Of a stretch of DNA of 64,000 bases, positions 50,196 to 62,626 are shown piece after piece. The position numbers were made by a program, and so were the translations under genes. A model generated the notes under the pieces. That model saw nothing but the letters and a program-made list of their open reading frames with translations. It was not told the DNA's origin and did not search any database. The stretch comes from Dromaius novaehollandiae. Taxonomy: Eukaryota > Chordata > Aves > Casuariiformes > Dromaiidae. Every line of letters begins with the position of its first letter. The stretch's first letter is position 1. The stretch covers positions 20,937,001-21,001,000 of the forward strand of contig NC_088102.1 of the NCBI RefSeq assembly GCF_036370855.1, given 5' to 3'.

Positions 50196-53100
50196 CTAGG
50201 ATGTGAAGGAAGAGACAAATGATTATTTTGCTCAGCCCACATCTGCAGAGAGCTTACAAGGTTGTAAGTTAATATATTTCAAGAGGTTTAGTTCTGATGT
50301 AAGGAAAGTGAGGCTGCTTGCAATCAAGTGACTAAATTATAGCAAGTGTCACCAAATGGCACTGATTATTGCCCCGTTTTTGTGACTGTGCCTGACATAG
50401 ATAGCTATAAAGTAGGAGCCTGCAAATCACTCATTTATAAAGATACTCCCTACTAAGCACTCTGGTTGCCTTTACCAGCAAATATACCAGTATATTTCCA
50501 CTATACTTCGGAAAAATCACTGAAGTCATATGTAGACAGCATTACAGAGGCAGTACCTACCTCATCCAAACGGTGCTTATTTTCTTGTACATGACACTCA
50601 AACAATTGTTCCAGAACTCTGAAAATAAACAATTAAACCTTAGGCAAGGCATTTTAAGTAGAAGAATAAAGCAATACTTTAGCAAATTTACATATACTAA
50701 TGACCATATCTTTTTTTATTTTCATTTCTTAGCTGAAGAGACTATTAAGATTATTTTAATTATCCTCTGTCATGGAGAGCGTCACCTTGAGCCTGTACCT
50801 TGAGCTTGCACCGTAAGCAGGCTCAGTTTTGGGCAGTAGAAAATAACCATGGTGTGATTTGTAGCACAGCTCTATGCGTTTTTGGTTATCTACCAGGAAG
50901 GAAAAGAATTTGGGAGAACTAATCAAATACAAGAATTGTATAATAACTTTCTAATAATTAAAAATATGATTTAATAACTGGTGAACCCTTATCTGGAATA
51001 GTATATAATCCTTACAACCCATGTTGAAGAAGACTGAATTCATACTGGAACAGGGACAAAGAAAGACATGCTATGGAGATATGGAGGGTTTCTTGTGTTA
51101 AAGAAGATGAATAGCTTGACTTAGTTAGCAAAACAAATATTGCAAAGTACTATAAAATGATTTCTTCTTAGCATTACTCTACTTAGGGTTCCAGGTTGGT
51201 TTCTAATATAGGCTGCATGTCATGGTAGACAGCAGGCGGCTATAGCGGATGACAGAGTAGGTCTTTTGCAGCACCTTTTCTTATGTAAAGCAGAAAAGAA
51301 AAGGAAATAAAATAAGAGCAGAGGTAACTGTGTATTTAAATATTTTTAATTGGCAGTAAAATGACTACCAAATGACTAATGACTTCCCATTCTTACAGAG
51401 TCCATCTGTATTTGACACAGCATCACAAATTTGAAAACAAGCATATCCTACCTGTTAGAAAATAGACCAAGCTTAAGAATTTCATTTGTAACATCTTCAA
51501 TGAAAGTCAGATATAAAAGCTCCTCTTCTCTGCAGGAAGAAAAGAAAATCCAACGTTAAATATTTAAAAATAGACACACTTGTCACACAATACAATAGGA
51601 ATGATTACCTTTAATGAAAATGCTATTAAGAAGATTTTTATAGTTCTTGGCACAGCTGCTGTTTGTCATAAAGTGAATTCTATCAGGACGAACTTAGCCC
51701 TTCATTCAATCTGAATAATTATGAAAAAAAACTGTGTAAAAATGCCAGACTATCAGAAAGATTGCTATGGCAGTTCATGTTTATGCTAGCTTTCTGTTGT
51801 GGTATAAATGAGCACAAAGATCCTGATGGTGGAAATAAGCAAACCTGGAAAGTGCTCACAACCTGCTTTGCACTCCGAAAGAAAGCAGTGCCACCCAGCA
51901 AGAAATCATAAGACAGCAGCTTGATGCTCTGAGTAAAGGGCTTTCAACAGAGCTTCTACAGAATCTGACTGCACCTTAAAACTGCTAGTCCTCAGTGCAA
52001 GCCCAGGAAGATAGAAGTGCTGACAGACTCCATTCCTTTAAAATGACTACTCTTTGATGTACAAAATCCTTGTAAGTGGGAGATATGGCTTGCACCTCTG
52101 TGATCTGATTTCTTTTTTTTTTTTTTTTAAATACCTCTCAAAGCTGTGTTAATGCTAATCACTATAAATGGGAGACTCTCCAAAAGTTTGGAGCTCTGTT
52201 TGAAAAAAAATCAAGATTTCGGTGCTGTTTCTTTTTCATAGCATCTTTCTAACTATCCCAAAGTATCCAATCAAACTCTACAGAACCATCCTCCAGTCTC
52301 ATTTAATGAACAATCAAAAATGGCATACATTTGCATGATTTTAATTATTTAAAAGTTGTCATCCAGTCTAAAGAGTGTCTTTTTTGTTTCCTCTATAGTC
52401 AAGAGTAAAAGACATCTATAGATGATCTGTGTTATTAACCTTAAGATACTTAAAATTAGGTGAGAGCAAGCCTGTTCCCAAGGTCAAACAACAAAGAATT
52501 GGCAGCGTTTGTGAATATAACTCAAACCTCTACTAATTCTCATCAAGTTTCAGACCAGAAATATGGTTAGAATGCCCTTCCGCTTGATGTTTTATTTTGC
52601 CAGCGCCTGTTTCAGCCCGAGTCTAGACTAAACAAGAACTAAACGCATTCAAAGTGTAGCTAATAGATAGTAAGAACAATTTATCTTTCTTCCAAAGTTA
52701 CTGTTAATTTTTAGATTCATGTGGAAATTCTAAGTATTAACAATTCACAGTAAGTCAATTCTATTTTAGATTGTAAATAAGAGTTTATTCTGAGTCCTCA
52801 TTTACTGTTTCAAGGTCATCAATATTGAAGCAGGGTTTCTAGTTTATTATTGTTGCAGCCTAGCAGAAAAAGGGGTTTAAACATACTTACTCAGACTGGC
52901 TTTTCCTCCTTGCTGAAGGTGGCTCAGAATACAAGGGTGTTGCTCTAATCAGAAAATCAGAGGGTAAGGAATAGCAAAAAGCAGTGTTGTAAATACCTGC
53001 GTATTACCCTACATCTCACTCTCTTCTGGAGTCACCCTATGCCATTACCACACTTCACCTCTTGGGGAAAAAACAAACAAACAAAAAACCCCCACACCCT

Positions 53101-56100
53101 GCTCCAGTAGTAAAATCCACTGCTTACCTTCAAGCCTGAAAGACTATGGTTCAGGAGTATTATAACAGACACCTCCCTGGGAGCCATGCTCTAACTGCTG
53201 AGAAGACCTCAGTGTTACTCCAAATGCTATACAGAAGTCTCTTATCCATAAAGAGTGCTTTTAGTATACCATTTAATACAATACAGTGTTTATTCAGGTA
53301 AGGCTCCCTATATATGTATGAGCTCCTTATGAACATACTAGCCTGAGTACAGAAAGACGACTGCAACTTATAGTGGTATTACTGCCTTTTCACAGTAATA
53401 CCTTCAAGGCCATTTCTTGAAAAGCTTTTCCAGAACCACCATATTAAGCCACTAAATGTACTTTTTAGAAATATTTCCCAAGGGCATAAGCATGCTTTTA
53501 CCCAAAAGCTTACAACAATAAGAGCTTTATATAAAGCAAAGAGCTGAACTTTATGTGGAAGAATAAATAAATGAGTGGAAGCTTGGAATGATCTTGTTTA
53601 TGCAACTCTTGCTGTAACAAGCCTTGCTTGTTTGTATTTTATGTGTTATGATACAGCTAAATGGCAGCTAGCAAAAAAAAAAAAGTTTATCATCTCTTCC
53701 ATGTTGCATCTTTACTATTATATGCATAGTGTCAGCAGGCTGAATCAAAAAACAAATAATCTTTTTCTTTCATTCAGGATCTGAGACAAGAATTAGAAAG
53801 AAACTCCAGCATTGTAGAAACTTCATTTCCTAAATTTTGAGTAGAAAATTCTTTGGCTGACTCGATTTACATTCTGCCAACTTCAAATATGTTTTAACTT
53901 TTATTTTGCTGTCAAATAAAACTAGGAATCACTGATATTTTATCTTCTACCTGCCTGGATTTAAATGGAAATAGGCAATTACATCTTGTGTAGCTCTGGC
54001 TGTATGTATTTATTCCTTTGTCCCTGTAGCAGATTACAGATGACTTATCAGTAGTTAGTGACAGGCTGCAAACCAGCTGCTCTACGGTACAAAACACCAA
54101 AATAACTTCATATACATAGGTATATGGAGCATATAACGTACATAGTGTACTGGACAGAGACAGTACCACCAGGTGCCGACATACAAACGAAAAAGACAGG
54201 ACTGTAAATGGTAGAAAAAGGGAAGATGAAAGCCCCAATATTAATCTTTGGCACAGGTCCATAAAGGGACTGTGACAGATCTATCTTAAGTACACCATAT
54301 GGAGTTTGCAGGTTCTCAGCTGAAAGAATGGAGTCAGGGCTTCTTTAATTCAGGTCTGCACTGCTGTACCTAGGTGAAACCAGGCTCTTGGTGCCACTTC
54401 CTTATGTACTTATATTGTTCCTTTAGAAACAGAGGAGTTTGTGTTAGTTCCTCAAGAAGTGGGAGACCTAGATTCAATTCCCTTCTTCAACCTGAAATTA
54501 AAATCTCCATGGTCCGTCTTGCAGGAGAATACTCTAGTTGTGCATGTAAAAGCATGTGGTATGCCTTTGTATGGGAAGGCCAGAGCGCAGATCAGCAAGA
54601 TGGCATGATTCTTAGCTCAGCAGTGAGGAGAATCGGTTGGGAGCCCTGGGTTCTGGCCTCACTGCCAACACTATTCATGCGTTTTAGACAATATTCTAAT
54701 GCACAGTGTTACAGCTTCAGAAAAAGATGGGGGAAGTGCCTCTGGCCTGTGGCTCAGGAAGATTTCAAATTCAGAAGACTGGATGTCTTCATGACAAGTA
54801 TGAACGTATGCCAATCCAGTATTTAATTGCAGAACTGTGTAAGAAATATATAGTTTGTAAGCTCAGATATATGTTCAGAACTAACAGCTGTGTTAACTCT
54901 GCATCAGTCTCACTCCTGACAAAAAGGAATATTCACACATTTCAGACCTCTTTTTCTTAATTGGCTTCACAGTGGAACATGATCACAAGAAAACTGTAAA
55001 TTTTGAAGGTGTGAAAGACCATTAATCTCCAAACAAAAAAAGTCCTGTGAGAAGAGACTTATAGAGAGAAATGGCCATGATGGCTTATAGGCCTAAGGAC
55101 GAGCTGTACGGAAAGCAATAAGGAAGGTTTCACATATTTCTTCCTACTGTAAATCAGGCACCTTGGGAAGGAGTACTGAAAAGCAGATGTTCCCTCAGGC
55201 TTATCCACAGTTTGCCTTTTATCTTCAGCCTACAACACAGAGATAAGATCTTTATCAGCAGTGCAAATACCCAGCAAATGTATTGATCTAATTAGATCTA
55301 TTAGATCTAATAACTGTATGTGATTGAGCGGTTCTACAAATCTTGCATATTTTCTGAGAAACTTTGGGTAAATGGAGACACATGGCAGCAGAGGGTCATC
55401 AGCATTGACAAACATCTAAAATTTTAACCAGTGGCAGTTGGAGTTGTGGAAGATTTCTCCCCTGACAAATCAAGATCAAGGTTAAAGAAGATTTCTCTAA
55501 AACCCAGAGGGGGTCATGTCACCAACAAGAATAAAATTCAGTATGCAGAAACAGGAATTGGCACCCTATATCACATCTCTTGAGCTGCATGGACAAAACA
55601 GGTGGAAGGTAAAGTTGCCGTCTGCTTACATTTTAAATGGTAATACCCTGAAAAGGCCACTAAAGCTACCTGACTTACTGTTGTAGCTTTTACAACAGCC
55701 AAAGCAAAGTCAAATGTCACAATTTTGAAATGCAAAGTTCTTCATGGAATTGGAGTGAAGCGTCCTGACTAATCATTTAACTTTTAATGAGGTCAGCTGC
55801 AGGTGCAGATCAATTCAGGTTCAGCCACTGTTCTATTTTCAGCGAAGCTATAAATACATGTTATCTCTCACTCCTCTCCTCAAAAGAATACAACAATTAT
55901 TACTTGCTTTATTAAGCCAAAGTCATGAGGAGTCTGAACTTGTAGCCCTTCTTCATGAAGAAAGTCCCTAGTTACTCAAGTCATTCTCTTACATTTGACA
56001 GGACTGTCCATTAAGAACTTATTGTCTGTATACTGGCTACAAGATAAAGCACAAAATAAGAACCTAACTTCTGACTGACCTCTTGCATGCAAGAATGAGT

Positions 56101-59001
56101 ATGAATTAAATCAAAATATCATCAGATTTGAAGCCTAAGAAATATTTCATGTCTTTTGCGTGCTCTCCTCCCAAAGATGATGGCATTTCATCTTTAAAAT
56201 TTAATAACGTTAAAACGTCACATACTAAGACAATTTCTGAAAGGCCAAATAACCAAACAACTGTGTTCAAATGCCACAACACTCAGCAATACAAATCAAA
56301 AGGACAAATGCAAAAATTTCTGTGACTGTCAAAAGACCTGATATTAGGAGCAGGTAGAATTTAAAGTAGTGTGATTGTTCATTAAAGAATTCCAGACGCA
56401 TTAAGCAAGACAGAAAGAAAACAGTAGCAAGCAAAACTTCACAGCCAAGTGGTCTGGGTGCTTCCTTAAGGGAAGAGACTCCTGAATTCCTGTTCCTCTG
56501 CACAGAGTTATTTATATGATCTATCCAATGTAAAAATAAAGAAAGAATCCCTTAAATACAGGCATCTTCCTCTGCTGAAAAATAATGCACCAATTGCATA
56601 AACCTTATCAGATATCTGAGCATATTAGTACATTTGTAGAATTGTGTAAAACAAAAGCTTTAAAAAATTTTGTAATATTTTAAGATCTCTTCATATGCCT
56701 CAGTATTTTTTCTTAGTGTTTCAGCTCATTCTTCTGAAATTATCTCCCCCTCCACATAACTAATTCATCTGATGATAATCAAAAAAAAGAAATTTAATTC
56801 AGTTGCATACTGCTGTGGCAGAGATTCAATATATACTCCAAAATGATGGTGAAGGGGGTGGTAAGAGTATCCAGATGACTGATAGATCGTACTTGTATTA
56901 CCTTCACTGTGATCTTCTGATATTCAGTCATAACTTTTCTCTCAGAGGCTTTGTCTGCAGAGGGAAAGCTACAAAATTTTGACATGTATTAGATCTCTAA
57001 AAAGACCACTTACAAAACATGCAGGATGAGAATTTCAGTACCACCATGGGAATTCAGATATTCGGTTCCCAGCAATTTAAAAGGGCCCTACCACTAAAAT
57101 GTCTTGGGCAGTTTAGAAAATTTCAGCCAGACCTTCATTCACATAATAAAAGTTATAGTTAATTTTGAGTAATGACGATAGTCATACATTTGATCCAAAT
57201 CCATTATCTGGCTGCATGGTTACATGGTTGCAAAATAATTGTTCAGAGTTGGGAATGGAGATACAGCAGGAAAGCATGTGACCCACAGCCAGAAGATGAA
57301 CAGTTGTAATATGGAGCATAAGTTATCGAACTTCCAGTCTTACGAAATTCAGAACAGATGGAATAAAATAACCAAATGTATAGTAAAGGAGAAGACTACT
57401 TTTCCAGACTTTGTTTTAATGTAAAGGAGAATAAAATAAGTTAAAATAGAGGTTTTGAATGTCTACTTAGTCCAACATGGAGGACTCCTGAAGAAAAAGT
57501 TAACTTACATATTTTACACAAACTCCACTGCCCAAGAAAAAAAATAATCCACATCATTAAAAAATAGTTGACGCTTTCAAGAATAAAAACCAAGATCATG
57601 AAAAGCTAGCATCAAAGTACTTACACTGAATAATACAGAAAATCTTGATCCAATAGTCCCCAATCAGATTCAGTTATCAACAGTTCATTATGTTTTATAA
57701 AAATATTCTATTTAAAGATCTTATCTTTGCTTATTTAAAGATATGGTACAACTATCTAGTTAATGGGAATGGCTATTCCCCAATAACAGTCTCGAGAGCA
57801 GCTACAACTGGTCTAGGATTAAGGTGTCCTGCTTTGTGCAAGGACAAAAATAGAGTTTGACATGCAGGCAGCAAGGACACAAAAGATATCTCTTTATGAA
57901 GCAGCATCAGGAAAAACAAAACTAAACTAAAATTGTTTAATTTACTAAGAAGTTCAATGCAAGAGAAGGATATAAATTTTGTATAAAAGACGTCACACAG
58001 CATACCTCTTAAGGCATTTAAATTAATAAAAAGGCAATGAAGAGATACATTCAAGAGTAAAAAAAATTAGGATCTTTGCATGAGGTATTAATTAATGAAT
58101 TGGAGAGTATAAGTCTATAGGGGCAACACGAGCAAGACTTATATGCTAACAGTGGTAACTCTTTAGAAGACAAAGCCCAACCACAAACCAGGGAGAGCAG
58201 AGAAAAGAAAAGAGAGAAAGAATGACTCTCCCTGGTGCCTGTGGGATCCCACAGTTTGGATTTAGTGGCACTTTGTGTCCAACTTAACTTGTATAGATGA
58301 AACTAGCTGACCAGATAGAAGACAACAAAATATGCCAACAAAAAAAAAGAAAAAGGAAGATTACATTCTGCTCTAGTTTTTTCTAAGGTATATTCTGGAA
58401 TAATTTCAGAATAATTTTTCTGGCTTTATGCATATGCAAATGAGAGCAAAATTTGTTGCTTTTATGAAGATTCTGTTATGGCAACAGCAAAATTCCACAA
58501 TTTCAAAATAAAGTTTTAATCTCTGTACCTGATTACATCAGTCTGTGTTTCAGCATCCACCTGCTGCTTATTGCGATTTTTCCTTTTCCTTCGAGCAGGA
58601 GTGTAATACCTGTACTGTGACAGGAAGGATTTAGCATCTGATATTAAGGTGCGTGGAGTAAATGGTTTTTGGCTATCAGTAAAGAAGTCAGAGTGCCTGT
58701 CTAGAAGATCCCTGCTGTATACTTTGGAGGTAGTTTCTTGACGCCTCTGGGAATGACTGGTGCTGACAAAACTATTCGTGGAGCAACTGCATGAAACTCC
58801 AGAGGGTTTTCTTGGTGGACTTGAGGTACTGACACTTGAGTTTGAGGCATTAGATGTATTCTGAGAACCTTTTCTGGCATATTTTACAGGACTGGAGCGA
58901 ACCAAGCCATGCTCGTCAGGAGGTGACAGTGCTCTAGGCAAGTACTGTGCCCGCTGAGCGCAGGGGAAGAGACGGTCATTGTCTTCTGCTTCTAAGGAAC
59001 C
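49710..59001 (-). CDS. SPATA7: SPATA7 gene, 7 spliced 3' coding exons (5' partial)
   Basis: SPATA7 localises to the photoreceptor connecting cilium (transition zone), where it works with RPGRIP1 and RPGR; human loss causes Leber congenital amaurosis 3 and retinitis pigmentosa. The seven exons, read on the - strand, join in phase into 1284 bp (427 codons plus stop). Diagnostic matches to the human protein are FTPRTL, AKSFLSQYRYYTPA with a following basic run, AETQTDV, EEELLYL-FIEDVT-EILKLGLFSNR and MRHLLGVLKVDLGC. They correspond to human exons 6-12. The gene converges on PTPN21, as in human. No catalytic domain is known; the C-terminal exon is acidic and poorly conserved. The N-terminal exons 1-5 are not found before 64000. 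Confidence 0.93.
50561..50618 (-). CDS. SPATA7: SPATA7 coding exon (human exon 11 equivalent)
   Basis: 58 bp, - strand acceptor tgtttattttcag and donor GATGAG|gtaggt, phase 2 in and phase 0 out. It encodes VLEQLFECHVQENKHRLDE, parallel to human FLERLFERHIKQNKHLEEE, a short charged helical segment. Confidence 0.92.
51452..51529 (-). CDS. SPATA7: SPATA7 coding exon (human exon 10 equivalent)
   Basis: 78 bp, - strand acceptor ctttcttcctgcag region and donor TAACAG|gtagga. It encodes EEELLYLTFIEDVTNEILKL then GLFSN, nearly identical to human and one of the strongest identifiers of the gene. Confidence 0.94.
52891..52944 (-). CDS. SPATA7: SPATA7 coding exon (human exon 9 equivalent)
   Basis: 54 bp, - strand acceptor attttctgattag and donor GTCTGA|gtaagt, entering and leaving in phase 2. 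It encodes ATPLYSEPPSARRKSQS, which aligns with the human segment around YSLKPPSTRK. Confidence 0.88.
54425..54700 (+). repeat. Possible pair of ancient tRNA-derived SINE relics
   Basis: Two segments about 170 bases apart resemble the tRNA-like head of old amniote SINEs: gtgggagacctagattcaa (with a B-box-like gattcaattcc) and ttgggagccctgggttctgg. No clear A box, tail or target duplications are visible, so this is only suggestive. It lies in a SPATA7 intron. Confidence 0.3.
55162..55229 (-). CDS. SPATA7: SPATA7 coding exon (human exon 8 equivalent)
   Basis: 68 bp, - strand acceptor ctctgtgttgtag and donor CCCAAG|gtgcct. It encodes AEDKRQTVDKPEGTSAFQYS and FP, with the Arg completed by the next exon. 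It was found because the flanking exons need a piece of length 3n+2 that enters in phase 0. This is the only such open segment with good splice sites that I found in the interval, and its SFPR end parallels human SSPR. Confidence 0.8.
55281..55312. repeat. Phased GATCTA palindromic cluster
   Basis: Three GATCTA hexamers at 55285, 55295 and 55304, including the perfect palindrome TTAGATCTAA, about 55 bases upstream of a SPATA7 splice acceptor on the - strand. Confidence 0.7.
56902..56968 (-). CDS. SPATA7: SPATA7 coding exon (human exon 7 equivalent)
   Basis: 67 bp, - strand acceptor aaaattttgtag and donor GTGAAG|gtaata. It completes the split Ser codon and encodes FPSADKASERKVMTEYQKIT VK. An alternative AG twelve bases further in (ctctgcag) would put the frame into a stop when joined to the preceding exon, so the upstream acceptor was chosen. 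Conservation with human is modest. Confidence 0.82.
58529..59001 (-). CDS. SPATA7: SPATA7 coding exon (human exon 6 equivalent)
   Basis: 473 bp. On the - strand the acceptor is ttttttctag before GGTTCC and the donor is ATCAG|gtacag. Phase is 0 in and 2 out. The translation starts GSLEAEDNDRLFPCAQRAQY, passes through a Ser-rich segment, and ends with SRDLLDRHSDFFTDSQKPFT, AKSFLSQYRYYTPARRKRKN and AETQTDVI, the best conserved part of the family. Confidence 0.94.
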
Positions 59002-59230
59002 CTAGAAAAAATTAAAACAAATTTGATTGTTCTGCAAGTTTCCCACTTTGCTCAACTTGGTGCTCACAGCTATTACTGTTATCAACTTGGAGGTATTTTC
59101 TATGAAAAGATTTTCCATGTTTGTAATGTCAAACTGGTTTCAGAGCAGCTCCAGTGCTAACAGATTCTAACATTCAGTCATTGGAAATAAGAGGGTAATA
59201 GGAAAATGGTTTGCTTCACTACCAAAACAT

Positions 59231-59276
59231 GGGTGCTTTGTTATAAAATATTGGGGTGCTTTGTTATAAAATATTG
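59231..59276. repeat. Perfect 23-bp tandem duplication
   Basis: The 23-base unit beginning gggtgctttgttataaaata occurs twice head to tail with no mismatch, in a SPATA7 intron. Confidence 0.95.
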
Positions 59277-62200
59277 ATGGCTGTATCAAATGAGGAGTGT
59301 CAATCATTTTTGTCCAAAGGCTCTATAGACTTTTTAAAGTCAAGGAACTAATAATCAATGCATTGAGGCATATTATCTCATCTGGGTATGCTCTCTGGGT
59401 ACCGTCCATACAAGTAAGGTAAAAGACATTATCCACAATTATCCTGCTGAGTAGTTCATACTGTGAAGATTCTTTTTTAAGTGTGGAGTTGGTGCCTCCC
59501 TCTCCAAATCTTATAGCATATGACACACCAGCTGTCCTTGTAAGATGCATATTCTGTAAGAAGCACTGCTCTCTGATGCAGCTTAAACCAATATGAACAC
59601 TACTGCAATGTGGTTTAGGACACCAAATAAGAAACTGTAACTAGCTGCTCATTGTCAGCATGACCCTCTTCATCTTCTAGGTGGGAGATGCGTATCTTTG
59701 AAACAGCTGTATAAACAGAGGACCATACATGGAAAACTGGAATTCTGCTCCACAAGGAATCTCCTAATTGCTATGATAACATAAATAATCCTAATGCAGT
59801 CCAGCAGAGCCAGTCACGTTTCTATCTCATTCTCCTTTGGGTTTCTTCACCTAGCAGGTACTTAAGCAGCTCTACAACTTCCCCTCTAACACTACCAAAA
59901 GCCAACAGGGCAAGTACTTAGCTTGCTGCAGTTAAACAGGGCAGAAACAACCTGCTGACTTTACAAGCAGACTATATGGGATTTCAGGCCATGATGGAGA
60001 AAAGGTATTACTGCACCTGCTTCTAAACTATGCAACAGATTAGAGTTCAAAAATGTACTTCCATTCTTACAAGAAAACTCATATTCAATTACAGTATTAC
60101 TTCCAAGGAAACAGTTAAAAGTCCACTAGTTAGACAACAAACCAACAGAGACAAGCTAGTAGTAGGTAGTAGTATTACTGCAGTAAAGTATAGGCAGTGT
60201 ATGGTTCAGACTAAAATTGTAGTTAACCAGCCCACTCTTCACCAAAAAGAAGTAAAATCTCAGTCTATTTTATATGCAGGTTTAAGTCCAGGTGTCAAAT
60301 TTAAGAATGCCTAATTGCAGCTTTCTGTAACAACGTGCAATGTATTTGGCATAGGATACTGGGAATTAACACTATTCCAGCAAATCTCACCAACGTGGAT
60401 GACAAAATCAAAACAAAATGAGAAACCTTACAGCAAAAGCTGACCTATGCATATTTTTTTGAAGTCTTGAGTAAGCTAAAATTTAGTGAAATGAAGCACT
60501 GCAACTAGTCTTGAGAGTGGTTTATAAGGAGAAAGCCAAGTTTACCAGTGAGCGGTGATGACCAAGACCACAGTTCTCCCCTATGGAAGGCCATGAGGAG
60601 TTTTCCAACAAGTTCAGCTTTAGTAGGGCTGAGTCTAGTAAGAAATGTTGCATTAATACCAGAGATAAATAACGGTTGGTAGCCTAAAACTAAAACTTAA
60701 AAACTAATTCTATCATTAAGAAAGGTTAAAGAATAACTACTTTGGAAAGACCATGCTGTTTTTCTGCCTTCTTTAAAAAATCTTAATGATTAAAAATTCA
60801 GCATTATTCCTGAATTGTATTGTGACACTGTGGCAAAGACAACTAAGATATAGAAACACAGTTAACTCTAACGTACATTTGAAGCTCCTCTTCTTCTTTT
60901 TTTTTTTTTTTTGGTAAAATGAGAAAGAGTAGTTCAATAGAAAGAAATTTTGTATCTGTTCTAAGAGAATTTTACAAAATTTGCAAATTCAAGGCATAAA
61001 TATTTGGACAGTGAATGTGTGCTGGTAAATGTGCTTACAATGTGCCTGTGAATATTTTGGAAACATCTTAACGTGATAACTGTTGTATATTCTTTTCCTA
61101 CATCCCTTGAAATGAAGTGGTCTTAGAATACCACCAGCCACTGACAATTCTGTTCATCAGCGAGAGGAGTGTATGACATTTTATGACTTCCAAGGACAGT
61201 CATACTGCAGAGTTAGAAAATGAAACCAGAAGCCTAATAATAAGCAAAATTTTGTATAAACTAATATATTTTATCCTTATATATAACTATTTAATGCAAT
61301 ACGAGTTCTATTACATACAACTATACGATGGAGAAGAGATGGCTCATACTGTGTGTACTCAAACTGCTTAGCAGTATAACTCCAAGAGACAGCGTTTGCA
61401 CCTAGGTCCTGGAAGAGTGAGGGAGAGAAGCTGTGAGGATAGAGTTATTCTGGAAAATTTCATTGCACACTATGCAATCAGTATAATGCAAGACAAAATA
61501 ACAGCTAAACTAAAATAACAACTGACAAAACCCAGTTCAGAACCAAGAGCCCAAATCAGTTCTGTCCATTTTTAACTAACTAGTGAGGCTTTTAAAAATA
61601 ATGATTTTATTGTTTCTTAAACCCAGGCAGTGCATACAGCTTCACAGCAACCACTTCACTAAATGATGTAAGACTTAAATGAATGCATACAAGTAGAAGG
61701 GTATATCTTCTCTCTAACAAGAAAATCCAATCTCTAAAGCCAATTAAGGACCAGATTTTTTTTAAAAACCCTAAAGTTTAGGTTCAGATAATACAGAAAT
61801 TAACTTCTTGACATACTTCCACTATCTGAACAAAGAACAGGAAGATAAGGTGAGATTTTTACAGCACATATGACATGCACAAAGCTTTGAAGTGATCAAA
61901 AAGGGAGAAAAATAAACGCATTTACATAGCAAATTGTGTTGCATTCATCTCTGCATTATGCTGCTATCAAACAATTGAAAGCTATTAAGTAGTAGCGTTA
62001 CACTACTGAAGTCATTGAAGGATGAGCTCCCTTACAAAAAGCCACTTAAACATATGCTGGGATGTGCATTTCTTTATGACATACTACATTAACTGTCAAT
62101 TGTAAAAATTCAACAGCAGCCTACCCTGGTCTTACAGTTAATCCATGTGAAAATTATTTTATGAGAGGCAATCATACAAGAATTGATTCAATGGTTTTCC

Positions 62201-62607
62201 TGTTGCTCTTTATTGCCTGAATGCAAGAGAAAACCTGGAGAAAATCCTCAAGAACTCTTCATTGTTTGAAAACAATCACATAATTAAGATGTGGATTAAA
62301 GGACAGACGTGTGATTTTCCCCACCAGTGAGGTGTGACAAGGGACTGACTACTTGCAAAAGGAGCAAAAGAAAAGTACTTGTGGGAAATTTCAAAGATAA
62401 TTCATAGTGGTTATGAGGCTTTTAAAGTCTCCTGTTGCAGGGAGGGGAAAAAAGAAAAAAAAGAAACTTGGAAATTCTTGTATACTTCTTGAAAATTCAT
62501 GATACTCAGTAACCTAGTATTGGTCAACATACAGAAGCATATAGAAGCCACATAACTATATATTAGACCTAGAAAAGACCTAACTTTACCTAAATACACT
62601 TTTTTTC

Positions 62608-62626
62608 ATATATATATATATATATA
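62608..62626. repeat. (TA)n dinucleotide repeat
   Basis: A run of about nine TA units in the SPATA7 upstream intron. Confidence 0.9.

Noticed and set aside
53160..53366. Candidate SPATA7 exon next to a gtaagc donor near 53128
   Set aside because: The bases before the donor contain an in-frame TGA in the only phase that fits, and the better exon at 55162-55229 satisfies the phase requirement.
54285..54345. Candidate SPATA7 exon after a ctttcag acceptor on the - strand
   Set aside because: Phase does not match the flanking exons and there is no similarity to the human segment.
59323..59550. 75-codon open frame on the - strand in the SPATA7 intron
   Set aside because: No ATG-supported gene context, no splice sites that fit the neighbouring exon phase, and no similarity to the expected SPATA7 N-terminal sequence. 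Length is within chance.
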